Part shown: piece by piece, positions 35,606 through 46,066 of the stretch
Numbering within the stretch: position 1 is the first letter of the stretch
Layout: every line of letters begins with the position of its first letter
NCBI RefSeq assembly: GCF_958979055.1
Contig: NC_084886.1
Coordinates: 7,819,154-7,883,153 of the forward strand
Source of the DNA: Alnus glutinosa
Lineage: Eukaryota > Streptophyta > Magnoliopsida > Fagales > Betulaceae
Direction of reading: 5' to 3'
DNA length: 64,000 bases
Made by a program: the position numbers and the translations under genes
The notes under the pieces: model-generated
Told to the model about the DNA's origin: nothing
Databases searched by the model: none
What the model saw: the letters and a program-made list of their open reading frames with translations, nothing else

Positions 35606-35868
35606 AAAAACCTAAAGGATTGCAGGTTTTCGGAAGGACAAGAGCATCCAGGAAAGAATCTGCCCACGTCCTTTCCTTAGACAACCCGAAGTCTGTCAAA
35701 CACCGAGAGCAGAAAAGGTTTTTCGGCTTATCCGACACCGAAAACAGAAAAGAAAATGCCTAAGCAGAAGGTAGAAATTTCATTCAAAAGATATCATATT
35801 CTAAGTTTTATACAAAGAAAAATGTACAGGTAAAGAAAAGAGAAGATAAAAATTCAAGAAAACAGCTT

Positions 35869-38633
35869 CTAGCTAGCAGGATCGTCAAGAGGGTCTTCTT
35901 CGGGAACTGGCGCGTCAAGACCCCAATTCGGAACGTCGGGCATGAAGTCCTTACCAAACTCCTCCATCTCGTCAATGGCTTCTTCTGGAAAACCCACCAA
36001 CGTCGGATCAACCGTCTCGGGATCAAATTTATATTGAGGATTTGTCACCAAAGTTCGAAAATTTTCGAAACCCCAATGACAACCCCGACCCCAACTCTGA
36101 TCCCGAAGATAAGGCGCATAGCTCAACTGCTTCTGATAACGTTTAAGCTTTGCCCGATCGGCGTCATATCTAGCCCTGAGACGAATCAAGAGACTCTCCG
36201 AGTGATCCTGCGCCTTGAGAGCTTTATCCCTCTCGGCTGTAAGTCTTTCAACCTCATCTTTGAGTTTGTCCTTTTCAGCCTCGGCACTCAACGCATTCTT
36301 GCACGCCTCGGAGCATTCATTCTGCACAGCCGACAAACGAATAGACAATTGGTCCGCACGATCCAGCTCGGAAGAAAGACTTTCAATAGAGCGAGCGTAT
36401 CGACCGTTGGCCTCCGCCACTTCGTTACTCAAACGAGCGTTAGCAGAACGCATCTCGGATATAATTGATTCCCGGGACGCGAGTTCCTCGTCCTTGGACT
36501 GAAGAAGAGACTTCAGCGCCGCAACTTCATCCTCTAAACCCGAGATGCGGGCTTGAACTTCGGGGGAAGGAGTGGGCGGAGGCGCAGGACAATTTTCGCA
36601 CTTCTGCCAGAGGGCAGTCATCTTCACAAGAAGCTGTCAAGAAAAAAGTAAGCAAAGTCAGAATCGGGATGCAAACAGAATAAAAAGTCCTAGCTCCAGA
36701 AACTTACCTGATAATGAGAGATGAGAATGCCTTGGGCGATCTTCTCGGGAGAAGACGCCCCTGCATTCCCCAGATATCCCTCGGGGATTAAGTTCTTTAT
36801 GGCCTCCATCGGATGACCCAGAAGACCCCTGCCCAAAATCTCGAAGCCGGCCGAGACCCTGGAGGAAGAGCTAGGACCCACTTGAGGTACAGCCCCGGTA
36901 CTTGGGCTGGCCTCAGCACGAGACTCGCTCCTAGTAGAAGTCTCGGGGAGCACGCCAGCTTCAGGAGTAACGTTCTCGGATTCGATCCGAGACTCCTCAG
37001 CCACTCCAACATGGGGAGTTGTTTCGGGTTGATCGGGACTTTGAGTTCCAGGAGCAGATCCCGGCACCCCCTGATCAATCACTTCCCGAGAGGGGCAAGG
37101 CTCTTCAACGTCCTCAGCCTCGGACAGTCCAGTAGGAGTCTCGGTTTGTATAGGCGCAGAACATGAAACTCGGGGGGTGGAGTACCCCGTTTCACGATTT
37201 TCTTCAGGGGGTGGTGGTGTTTCTGGACGTTCCGAAGAAGGAGTTCGGGGAGTACCTTCTACTTCAGACTCTTCAGCCAAAGGCTCGTCTAGGGGGGTGC
37301 CGACTTCTTCATTCATCTCTTCGAGAAAGTCACCACTTGAAGCGACAGGCTCTTGACGCACTTCCTCTTTGTCGGAAGGTATTATAACCGCTTTGCCCCA
37401 CAATCGCCCGGCGTCCGCAAGTCTTTGAGCCATTCGGTCCTGGCCTGTAAGCTTCCGTTTCCTGGCCGGATGCTTTACCCTACGCGCAACTGGGACATCT
37501 CGGGCCTCAGGTACATTTCCTTCTCCTTCTCCAGACCTCTCAGGTACCGCACATTGTTCACCATGGAACGAAGCCTCGGAGCCAGACTCATCCCGTGAAA
37601 CAAAGGAAGGAGCAGGACTAGCCTCGGGAATGAAACCCCGAAAGCTGGCAGACCCCTCTTCAACGCTTACCCTAGGTGATGGAGCCGAAGGAGGAGTTCT
37701 CCTCGCACCCGAGGCGGCCAAAGGAATCTTCTGTTTCTTTTGTGCAGGAACATCCCCGAGAACTTCCTCAGGTGACCTCTTCTTAGTCATAGGTCTCGGG
37801 GATGGAGGGGCTTCATTCCTCTTCTTGACAGCTCCCCTCTTGGTGATTAACTGTTTATCTCTCGGAATGTCATATCCGAGAAACTGCCTCATATTCTCCT
37901 CGGTGACGAGATTGTCAAAATCGACTTCTTCAAACTTGTCGGCCTTGACTCTGGCAGCGGACCACCCACTTATCTCCTTAACATCCTCCAGTTCGGATAC
38001 AGTGAGCGAAGGGGGGTCACTTCGGTCAGGTCGCAACAACTGCCAAGTCCGAGGCATCATACGATCTTCAGGAAGGAGAGTACCTTCGGGGCATTCCCAC
38101 TCCCCGGAAACTCTGAAAAACTGCATCTCCCAGAACTTGTTGTTCGTCAGCCCACTCTTGAGCTTGATGAAAACAGGCGGGTGACGGCTGCAGAGTTCAA
38201 TCATTCCCTCTGCAGTCTGCCTCGGCCTATAGATGTGGAAGAATTGCAGGATGTTCATCTCCTTCTTCAACACAAGCCTCCATAGGATGTAAGAGGCGAA
38301 CAGGTACCGCCAAGCATTTGGCATTATCTGACTGGGCGCGATCATCAGAAAAAGAACGAAGTCTCGAGCAATCTCCGGAAACGGTAATCGAAGCCCAGCA
38401 AGAAACATCCTCTCATAAAGGGTAATATCGCCGCCATTAATGAATCGAGCTCCAGGCGCCTGATAGAACATCTTCACAGTTGGAGAAATTTCATAGTTCG
38501 AGCGAAGGACACCCTCATGCTTCGCGAAGATGATGGAATCGACCCTGCTCTCCAAAGGAGAAAGATCCACAGAGCCGTCGGGTCTCTTTGTCCGAACCCG
38601 AGACGAGGCTGAGACAGCTTTCTTGGGAGCCAT
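35869..38633 (-). CDS. Antisense gene of the Tat-like element: putative gypsy-type transposon protein (896 aa, two exons)
   Basis: Exon 1 is 38633-36708 and exon 2 is 36633-35869, separated by a 74 bp intron with CAG/GTAAGT and TTGACAG borders and matching phase 0. The N-terminal third (MAPKKAVSASSRVR, LRLPFPEIARDFVLFLMIAP, NAWRYLFASYILWRLVLKKE, FFRVSGEWECPEG) resembles the Pfam family named Transposase_28, putative gypsy-type transposon protein, which is known from antisense genes in Tat-lineage elements. The middle (residues about 330-640) is rich in Pro, Glu and Ser with basic clusters (MTKKRSPEE, VKHPARKRKL) and is probably disordered and nuclear. Exon 2 is a coiled coil (SGLEDEVAALKSLLQSKDEE) with an acidic tail. 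Its function is unknown. A minus-strand TATTTAA near 38850-38857 could be its TATA box. Confidence 0.85.
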
Positions 38634-39042
38634 GGAAGAAAGAAGAAAGGCAGAAACAGAAAAATACAGAGAAAGGAAAAGTTTGGGGAGGAAGACGACA
38701 ATGGAGTATCGAGAAAAAGAAGTATCAGTGAGTGAACAGTACAATATCCCAACTTTAAACTCCTCCACTACCACGTGTCCGAAATGCCAAAGGGCGCTGT
38801 CGATTCAAAATTTCCGAAGAGGAAAAGGCGCGCCTTCCGTAAATTCAGCATTAAATACGCTGCCTCGACGATACCATTTAATGATGACAAAAAGGCGGCT
38901 GTGCAGAGATGACGTCAACGTTGGGAAAAGAAGCGGTCAAATTCAAAATTTGAACTGTTGAAAAGACGCTCCCTGCGCAAACATCAGATACAGACTGGCA
39001 GCTGGAAAGTAATTCTCTTATTTCCGTTTATTTCTGAAATTA

Positions 39043-39060
39043 GAGAATTAGGGGGGTAAC
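39043..39060 (+). other. Polypurine tract
   Basis: AGAGAATTAGGGGGGTAAC abuts the 3' LTR start TGTTAGGG at 39061, the expected place for the plus-strand primer. Confidence 0.7.
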
Positions 39061-39986
39061 TGTTAGGGATAAAATCAACCCTAGAGACACGTGGATCCAA
39101 TGACATCTCGGAGTTATGTCTCGGCTACTTGTTCCGCATGGTTCTATCCAGTAAAGGGAAGGACGTTTAGGTCCGAAGACATCTCGGAGATATGACGATG
39201 TCTCGGTCTTAAAATTCCAGGTTACGGTGTGTAAAATATCCCGAGATCTCCCAGCCAAGAGGGAGTGAACGTATCTCGGATATTTGTGCCTCGGAGTAAT
39301 AACACCTCGGTATGATATCGAGTCGGTGCGGTATCTTCTCGGGGTTATATCCATTGGATGAGTCAACATCTCAGAGTATAAACATCTCGGACTTACACAA
39401 CCCTGTTATGGTGCGGATATATCCCGAGATCTCCAGGTAAAAGCAGAAACGTCTCGGATATCATCACCTCGGAGGTCAGCTGAAATGTGCTACAATCTCT
39501 TAGGAAGGTGCCATGCGCCACACCCGTCTCAGAATTCGATAAGGATAGAATCCCAGGAGATCAGGGATAAACTACAGATCCATGATTTATGGGATAAGAT
39601 GATTATTGACATGGAATCGAATTTAAAGAAGTACAAACGCAATCAACTGCGGATTCAACACTCCTATTCAAATTTCCAGAAGATATGATGAAAATTCAAA
39701 CCGGGCTAGGACTCCTCAAACTCCTAATCCAACTCAATGTCAAGAAGGTCCGGCCTATAAATAAAGATCGTCACACCAGGTATAAGATACGAATTCTCTA
39801 AGCTCTTGAGATTAAGATTAAGGATTCTATACAGAAAACCTTTTAGACTGACTTAGGCATCGGAGTGGGCGTGGTCGGCACCCCCGACGAGTTGTTTGTT
39901 CCTTTTTGCAGGGTTGAAATGTTCGGTAAAAAGTCAGGCAGCGAATCCTTAGGCGACACGTCACCATACCGGAAACTGTACCAACA
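39061..39986 (+). repeat. 3' LTR of the Tat-like element (926 bp)
   Basis: Same length and, by eye, same sequence as 28206-29131. It ends CCAACA and is followed by the ATATA target duplication. Confidence 0.95.
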
Positions 39987-41439
39987 ATATATATTGTGTT
40001 TTTCTAAAAATGAAGTACGTTTTAAAATTATTATTTTATCAAAATTTAATAATGATCAATCACAAGTTCAATTATGATTTTAAAAGCTACATTATTATTT
40101 GAATGACACAAGAGAGACTTCTATCATTACTCTCTATATATGCACAGAACTTTCAAACAAATTGAGCTGTGGAAATTTTTTTCAATCTAATCTCTACAAG
40201 TATCATGTGTCTATAGCGTGTGAGAAACATATGTTATGTTCGAAGTACACATGTTACTTTTAAATACTGAGTTGGAGGAATTCTTACAATTCGATTTGTA
40301 AGAAATTTATAATCGTATTTTATTGCTTAAATTAAGGGTGTTCATTTAGCTCTAAGATCTAACCGGTTGCCCCTGATCGAAACATACTAAATTAGGTTGG
40401 TTTTCAAATGGGTCGGTTCGGAGGTTGGGTAAATTTTTTAATTTCGACTATGTTCGCATAGGAAGTCAGGTTTTATAAGGTCAGTGTTTTGACACCCGAC
40501 CCAACCCCCTTCATATGTATATATATGTAGAGAGAGAGAGCATGCTACACCCCATCCCACTAGCCTGGCAAGGCATCTGTTCGGTGCCACAGTCGCTATT
40601 GTTTGGCCAAGTACTAGGTTTTGAGGTGTCTAGTCAAACGCTCGGACGTCAAAGCTCGTCCGATTGGAAATACTTCACTGGTCTAACCCTCTCGACCATT
40701 GTAGCGATTGGATGCTACTGCCTTGTGCTCGTTCGAACGACATAAATTCTAGTTTAGACAAGACACGCAATGCAACACTTGAGTCAAACGGGAATTGACC
40801 AGCACTTCGCCTGAGCTTTCCAAACCAGATTGTTGAACTTCCATTAATGACCCGTTTTGTCCTAGTAAATGTTAAAATTGAAAAATATTCATAAAATATA
40901 ACTTTGTTTAAGATTTACAATGCCACAAAGATTGTCTTCATACGATATTGTAATCACAAGATATGATCGTTTTAGTAGAACTAATCTGCCTATAAACTAC
41001 CCTGCATCACTCTGACTTTTGCAAAAGTGTAGTCCCTTTTTGTCAAAAATAAATAAATAAATAAATATTAAATCAGAAAACAAACATAGGGTAAAACCTA
41101 ATTTTCTTAATTACGCTTATATCTTGCAAATGTCTCGCTTTTGACATTCGTTTCATATTCATGATTGAATTAATATATATATATATATTGGCATAACCCC
41201 TATGGCTTAATGTTGAAATTTAAATGTAATTTTCCATGAACAGTTTCTTGCAATTACAGTGACCTGATTTTTCTTTATGCTTCTAATTAAAGAGTCGGCC
41301 TTCGGGGATACTAGATCAGATTTCAAATATTGCATTACCTATTGCTTGGTGGAAGCAAAAACACAACCAGGAATAGATGCTTGCGGTTTGTAAAACATAT
41401 ATTTTTATAACAAAGCATGCATTAATTAATTAGCACCAA

Positions 41440-41867
41440 TAAAATGGCGACACGTGTCAATTTTAATAAATAAATATAAATTTATTTTTTTTAAAAAAAA
41501 TAAACTTATTTTTTTTTTTTAAAAAAAAGGGCAGGCCAGCCACCCCGGCAGCCATTGGGGGTGGCGCGCGGCCACCCCTCAAGGGGTGGTTGGCTGCCCT
41601 TTTTTTTTCTTTTTTTTTTTTTTAAATTTTTTAAAATGTTTATTTATTTATTTTTTATTAAGATGAACACGTGTCGCCATCTTATTGGCGACACGTGGCA
41701 CTGACGTGTAGGGTTAACAGATTCCGTCAAAATGGTGGACGGAAAATCGATTCAGGGAGTAAAACGTAATTATTGCATACCACAAGGACTTCTCATGAAC
41801 TTTTTAAACCATAGGGAGTGAAAAAATAATTATAGCATACCATAGGGACCAACGGTGCAATTATCCC
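41440..41867. mobile_element. Half-deleted foldback element flanked by a 17 bp direct repeat
   Basis: The right arm is complete (GACACGTGTCGCCATCTTATTG to CAATTATCCCT) but the left arm starts only at TAAAATGGCGACACGTG. The centre has GGGGTGGCGCGCGGCCACCCC. TAATTAATTAGCACCAA occurs immediately on both sides (41423-41439 and 41868-41884). It belongs to the family of the element at 63323-64000. Confidence 0.7.
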
Positions 41868-42069
41868 TAATTAATTAGCACCAACTAATCATATAGAAAT
41901 GAGTTGAATAAAAACATATATATGCACGCTTGATTGGTTGAGTTGAATAAAATTCTTAAGTCAAATAGTGTCTCAGATTTCAATGAATTTGCTTCAAATT
42001 ATTTATTTGAAGTATAGCTTTAATTTGAATATTATAGGTCAACAAAATGTACAAGAATATATATATATA

Positions 42070-42249
42070 GAGTAATGATTGAATGCCACCCAAAGATACA
42101 ACTTTTCATCATCTTGCCTATATGGCAAGGTGGTCCCCCACTACTTTTTGAATTTTTTTATTTTTTAAAAATAAATTAAGGTAGGGGACCACCTTGCCAC
42201 ATAGGTAAGGTGGTGAAAAGTTGTATCTTTGTGTGGTACTCAATCATTA

Positions 42250-42252
<3 letters not shown>
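42070..42252. mobile_element. 183 bp palindromic MITE
   Basis: The ends GAGTAATGATTGAATGCCACC and GGTACTCAATCATTACTC pair, and complementarity continues through GATACAACTTTTCA, CATCTTGCC and GGTGGTCCCC/GGGGACCACC to an A/T centre. It lies inside AT-rich repeats. Confidence 0.8.

Positions 42253-42294
<42 letters not shown>
42253..42294. repeat. (AT)n microsatellite
   Basis: About 20 AT units directly after the MITE. Confidence 0.85.
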
Positions 42295-42297
<3 letters not shown>

Positions 42298-43568
42298 CAG
42301 TTTCCTGAGCTAGTTGACCAAGAGCTGGAGCAAAATTGTGATGAAATAGAGCCCATGGAAGCACGAGTTCACTGTACCACCAAATTAGATTATAACGCTA
42401 AAATATGATTTTTCAAAACTTGTAATTAGCAGTTTTTTATGTAATCATGTAGACTTCTACACAGATAAATTAGATACAAACAGCAGAAAAAAAAAAAAAA
42501 AAAAAAACTATATATACATTCCCCTCGATCTTTAAATCTCTGATCTCCGTCGCACTTCAAAAATTTCTTCTCTTTTCTCTCTTACTTCCGCTACTTTTCT
42601 CCCGTTTTATATTTCATCACAAATTTCTACATGTTTACATATACATATATTTCGTCACTATGGAGGCAGTCCCAATTGAGCAAAGTACCGAAAAACTGAT
42701 GCGAGAGAAAATCATGCATAAGATTTGAATATAATTTTTTTGAATAAGATAAAGACAAGAATATAAAGAATCATGCATACAAAATATTTGAAGAATATCA
42801 TTTTTAGAATAATATCTTTTTTCTTTGTCTACAAGAATTCTGCTTTGCCTCCAAGTTTAGGATTATTTTTTGTATTTTTATTTATTTCTTTTTCTCTAAG
42901 TATTTTACTTAAAAATACTCAAACTTAGCCAATATAATGGCAGCTAGATCTGTACTATTTTTGAATTCAATTTTTTAGCATTCCTTCCTGTATTTTCAAA
43001 TCTTAACTTTTGATACTATCATACGCTGTTAGAACAATCTTAGTTCTCCTCGACGTCAAAAAACCCGAAGTTAAAAGAGGTGATTTCAAGCACGAAAAGT
43101 AAATTTCCCACGAAGAAGTAACTCTTCTTAATTAGTTCTTGCACGCAAGCAAGAGAGTCCTTCACCATATATAAAAGAATGCTAAAATGGACAATATATG
43201 TCTGTTGCATCACATGGTTACCATTGCATTCGCTTTAAACAAAAAAATTAAAAAATGATGCTTTATGTGCGGTAATGGCTGAAAAGAGATCGAAGAATAT
43301 ATATATATATATATATATAATCATGGCCGCCATATGAATAATTAACTTTCTGTGATGGAGCTTTTACAATTTGGTTCACGAAAAGTTTCTTCTGCGATCG
43401 ATATATGTTGTACATTGACACTGCATAAACTAGCTGAGACATAGGAGAAATACATATTATATTTAATAAACAAAATAAACAGACAACAATTTCTATAGTA
43501 TAACATATATTTATATATGTTTATTTTATATATCCCAGCTTTTTATGCAATGTGGGGTTGTAGGTAGC

Positions 43569-46066
43569 TCAAGTGTTGACAAATCTGCAATTTCTCCTAA
43601 CTTCTCCGGTGATAAAGCTATCTGGGTTTGTAATATTTCCCATTTTCACCATCGAATCAGAGAACTGCTGGAAGAAAGCAATCGGATCTGCTGCATATTT
43701 TCGCACGAGCTCCTTTGTTTCAACCCCAAACACACTCGAATACATTGCTTGGTCAGAATTGAGCAATCCCTCTCCTTTCAACAGTATCTGGTAGAAGGAA
43801 TTGTCAAAAAGATTAGGAGTTTCATAGTCCATGGCTGATATGTTATTGTCTGCCCCCGTAGACGGGCAAATGGATTTCAAGCTGTTGAGGTGTGACTCAG
43901 AGACAGGATCATGCCCTGAAGTTGCTGCAAAGTCTCCATAAATCCTTGATCGGAAACTCGAACAGCGTGCCATGCCTATAGTGTGTGCCCCTGCAGCATA
44001 TATACTGTTGATTATAAGCACAAACACCAGCCTTTTGTATTGCAAATTCATCAATTGAATAAGAACGAAATGCAGCTCTTAGAGCTTTATTTTGTAGACA
44101 TAGGTTATAGATAAAATCATTGTCTCTATTTTCTTTTATTTTCGCTATTGTCTTTATTTTCAATTTGATTATCTTTTCAAAAATGGTATCAGAGACTTTT
44201 GAACATTGACTAGACACGCAACATGCATGCATGCAGAGGGGCGCACCTGCCAGAGCCACCATGTCTGTGACTGAGAGGCCTTGATAAAGAAACTTGGAAA
44301 TGACAGAGAGCAGGTTTTCATCTGGTGTAGGAAGATTCGAGTCCGACAGTGCACGGCTTGCAGTTGTAGAATCCTTTCTTCCAAGAGGAACATCCCAATA
44401 AGGTCCACCAACCTGGCAAACAATGAAAAGAAATTACGAGACTTTTACGATCAGTTAAGGAAACAGATCGAGAATTAGCTCCAATATTTGAGCATTTTCT
44501 TCGTACCAGAATGACAGCATCCCTTGCAGCAATGGTGAGAATATCTGCACAAGATACAATCCCGGGGCATTCTGATTCGAGCTCGTTCTTTATCCTATCA
44601 ACAATTTTGAAACCTTTTAAAGAGTTTTGGTTGGCGGAAGCTTTCTTCTCCCCCTCTAACGTAATTGTGTCATCCAGCAAAATTGATCCATCGCATCCCT
44701 GCCCATTTATAAAATACCCCAATTATCAAAATTGTTTACCTCCTTGTTTTTCTTACTTTCATTGCAAGAAATTTGGCCATTAGCGATGACTTTTATGACT
44801 GTCGCTAATTTCAGGAAAAAAAAAAAAGAAGAAAAAAGAATCACAAAAATATCGTCGTTAATATGCCATCACAAATAACTTGGTGGGAATTTTGTTATAG
44901 CCGTGAGAAGCTATTAGCGACGACAATAGTCGTCAATGATGTTATATAAAAAATAGGAATAACTTCGTAAAAGGGTATTAAATTATCAGCCATTTTGAAA
45001 AAAATATATATATTGAATTATCAAACGTCTCAAAGTAGGATATCTAAGTTTCCAAATGTCTCACTTAAGGATACTCCGTAAGGATTTGCTGTTAAGTCCT
45101 CTCAAAATTCTGAACATACCCATTTTTTTTTTAAAAAAAAAAAAAAGAAAAGAAAAAAAAATGCTAAGATTTAGGTTTTGATCAGAATTAAACGGAATTT
45201 ACAAAAATACACATACCTGAATCTTTGAAAATTTTTATAAAAAAATAAATACATGGGTATTTTGAGAATTTTGGCAAGATTTAACAACAAATCCTAACAA
45301 AGTACCCTTAAGTGAGACGTTTGAAAACTTGAAAACCCTAGTTTGAGATGTTTGATAGTTCAGTACCCATTTTTCAAAAAAACCGATAGTTCGATACCGT
45401 TTTGTGAAGTTATCCCTAAAAAATAAGAAATAAAACTCACCTCAGCGACGACTCACAAAATTGTTCACCTCCTTGTTTATCTTACTAATTTGGCTAGGAG
45501 TTCTAATCGGTTTTAGCCATTCATGCAATAGTTTTTAGAAAACAAGCTAGCAGATTCTTCATATGGTTCATAATAGCTATATTATTGATCCCTCAAACAG
45601 ATGATTCAAAACAGAGCATCTCCATCTATTTTGCTAGAGGGAACGTTTATATAGTCTTTTTTTTTTTTTTTTTCCCTCCCCTCTTTCCCTACTGCTGCAT
45701 TGATTATGTAAAACTACTGCTGGAGATGCTTTTACGAATATAGCTTTCAGACATGCATGTAGCTTGGAATGTAATTGGAATATATAGAAGAGATAGATGT
45801 CTAGCTACCATATATATACGTACCTGAACGAAACAGTCGTGGAAATGTAATCGAAGGATCAAGGCCGCATTACGTGGATCAGATTGGACTTCACATTCTA
45901 ATTCTTTCCTGACAGTTTCGAGCACAGTTGGACAAGTAGATGCATAGTAATCCAACGTTAGAGGAGGAGGACTTGCATGCAATCTAGAGGCTCCGAAACT
46001 GAAGAAAACAAGAAGCACGAATGGCTGCAGATGATGAAGGAGCTTTGAACGAAGGAAAAGTGCCAT
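43569..46066 (-). CDS. PER11: Class III peroxidase, PER11 type (340 aa, four exons)
   Basis: Exons on the minus strand are 46066-45824, 44698-44507, 44412-44247 and 43990-43569, the usual four-exon class III layout, all GT-AG and in phase. Residues 1-31 form a secretion signal ([19 protein letters not shown]). The distal haem site is RLHFHDCF with R72 and H76; the proximal His is H203 in GAHTIG. The calcium-site motif [10 protein letters not shown] and the disulfide cysteines are present. The N-terminal [10 protein letters not shown] and C-terminal [12 protein letters not shown] resemble Arabidopsis PER11 closely. The enzyme should use H2O2 to oxidise phenolics in the wall or apoplast. A minus-strand (TA)n tract at 46122-46140 could serve as the core promoter. 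Intron 1 contains a foldback element. Confidence 0.95.
44727..45486. repeat. 31 bp imperfect direct repeats enclosing transposon-like DNA in PER11 intron 1
   Basis: The segment CAAAATTGTTTACCTCCTTG (start of 44727-44757) recurs at 45456-45486 with two changes over 31 bp. Just inside the left copy is CATTGCAAGAAATTTGGCC and TTAGCGATGAC, similar to ends of plant CACTA-type elements, and CAGCGACGACTCA precedes the right copy. Confidence 0.5.
44954..45417. mobile_element. 464 bp foldback MITE in PER11 intron 1
   Basis: The left end AGGAATAACTTCGTAAAAGG and right end TTTTGTGAAGTTATCCCT are inverted repeats. Complementarity continues inward through TCTCACTTAAGG/CCTTAAGTGAGA and TTGCTGTTAAG/TTAACAACAAAT to a poly-A centre near 45130. 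Confidence 0.75.

Larger units (their letters stand above)
28206..39986 (+). mobile_element. Complete 11.8 kb Tat-like Ty3/Gypsy LTR retrotransposon
   Basis: The order is 5' LTR (28206-29131), primer-binding site, gag-protease, pol (RT, RNase H, second RNase H-like domain, integrase), tandem hairpin array, antisense two-exon gene, polypurine tract (about 39043-39060) and 3' LTR (39061-39986). ATATA flanks both sides, though this is within an AT tract and so weakly diagnostic. There is no chromodomain, and a second RNase H-like domain follows the first, a feature of the Tat lineage. The LTRs look identical over 926 bp, so insertion was recent. Pol is separated from gag by a +1 shift and carries one internal TAG. 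Confidence 0.95.
39987..43568. other. Intergenic stretch downstream of the peroxidase gene
   Basis: It is A/T rich with scattered AT repeats. It holds a half foldback element (41440-41867), a palindromic MITE (42070-42252) and an AT microsatellite, listed separately. A 76-codon open frame at 40515-40745 has no recognisable domain. Confidence 0.5.

Noticed and set aside
34594..35763. Long open frames (up to 389 codons) through the hairpin array on both strands
   Set aside because: The 69 bp unit has a length divisible by 3 and lacks stops in several frames, so these frames are open by repetition. No domain is present.
44184..44194. TGGTATCAGAG in PER11 intron 3, a possible retroelement primer site
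   Set aside because: No LTR-like repeat, polypurine tract or coding remnant was found next to it.
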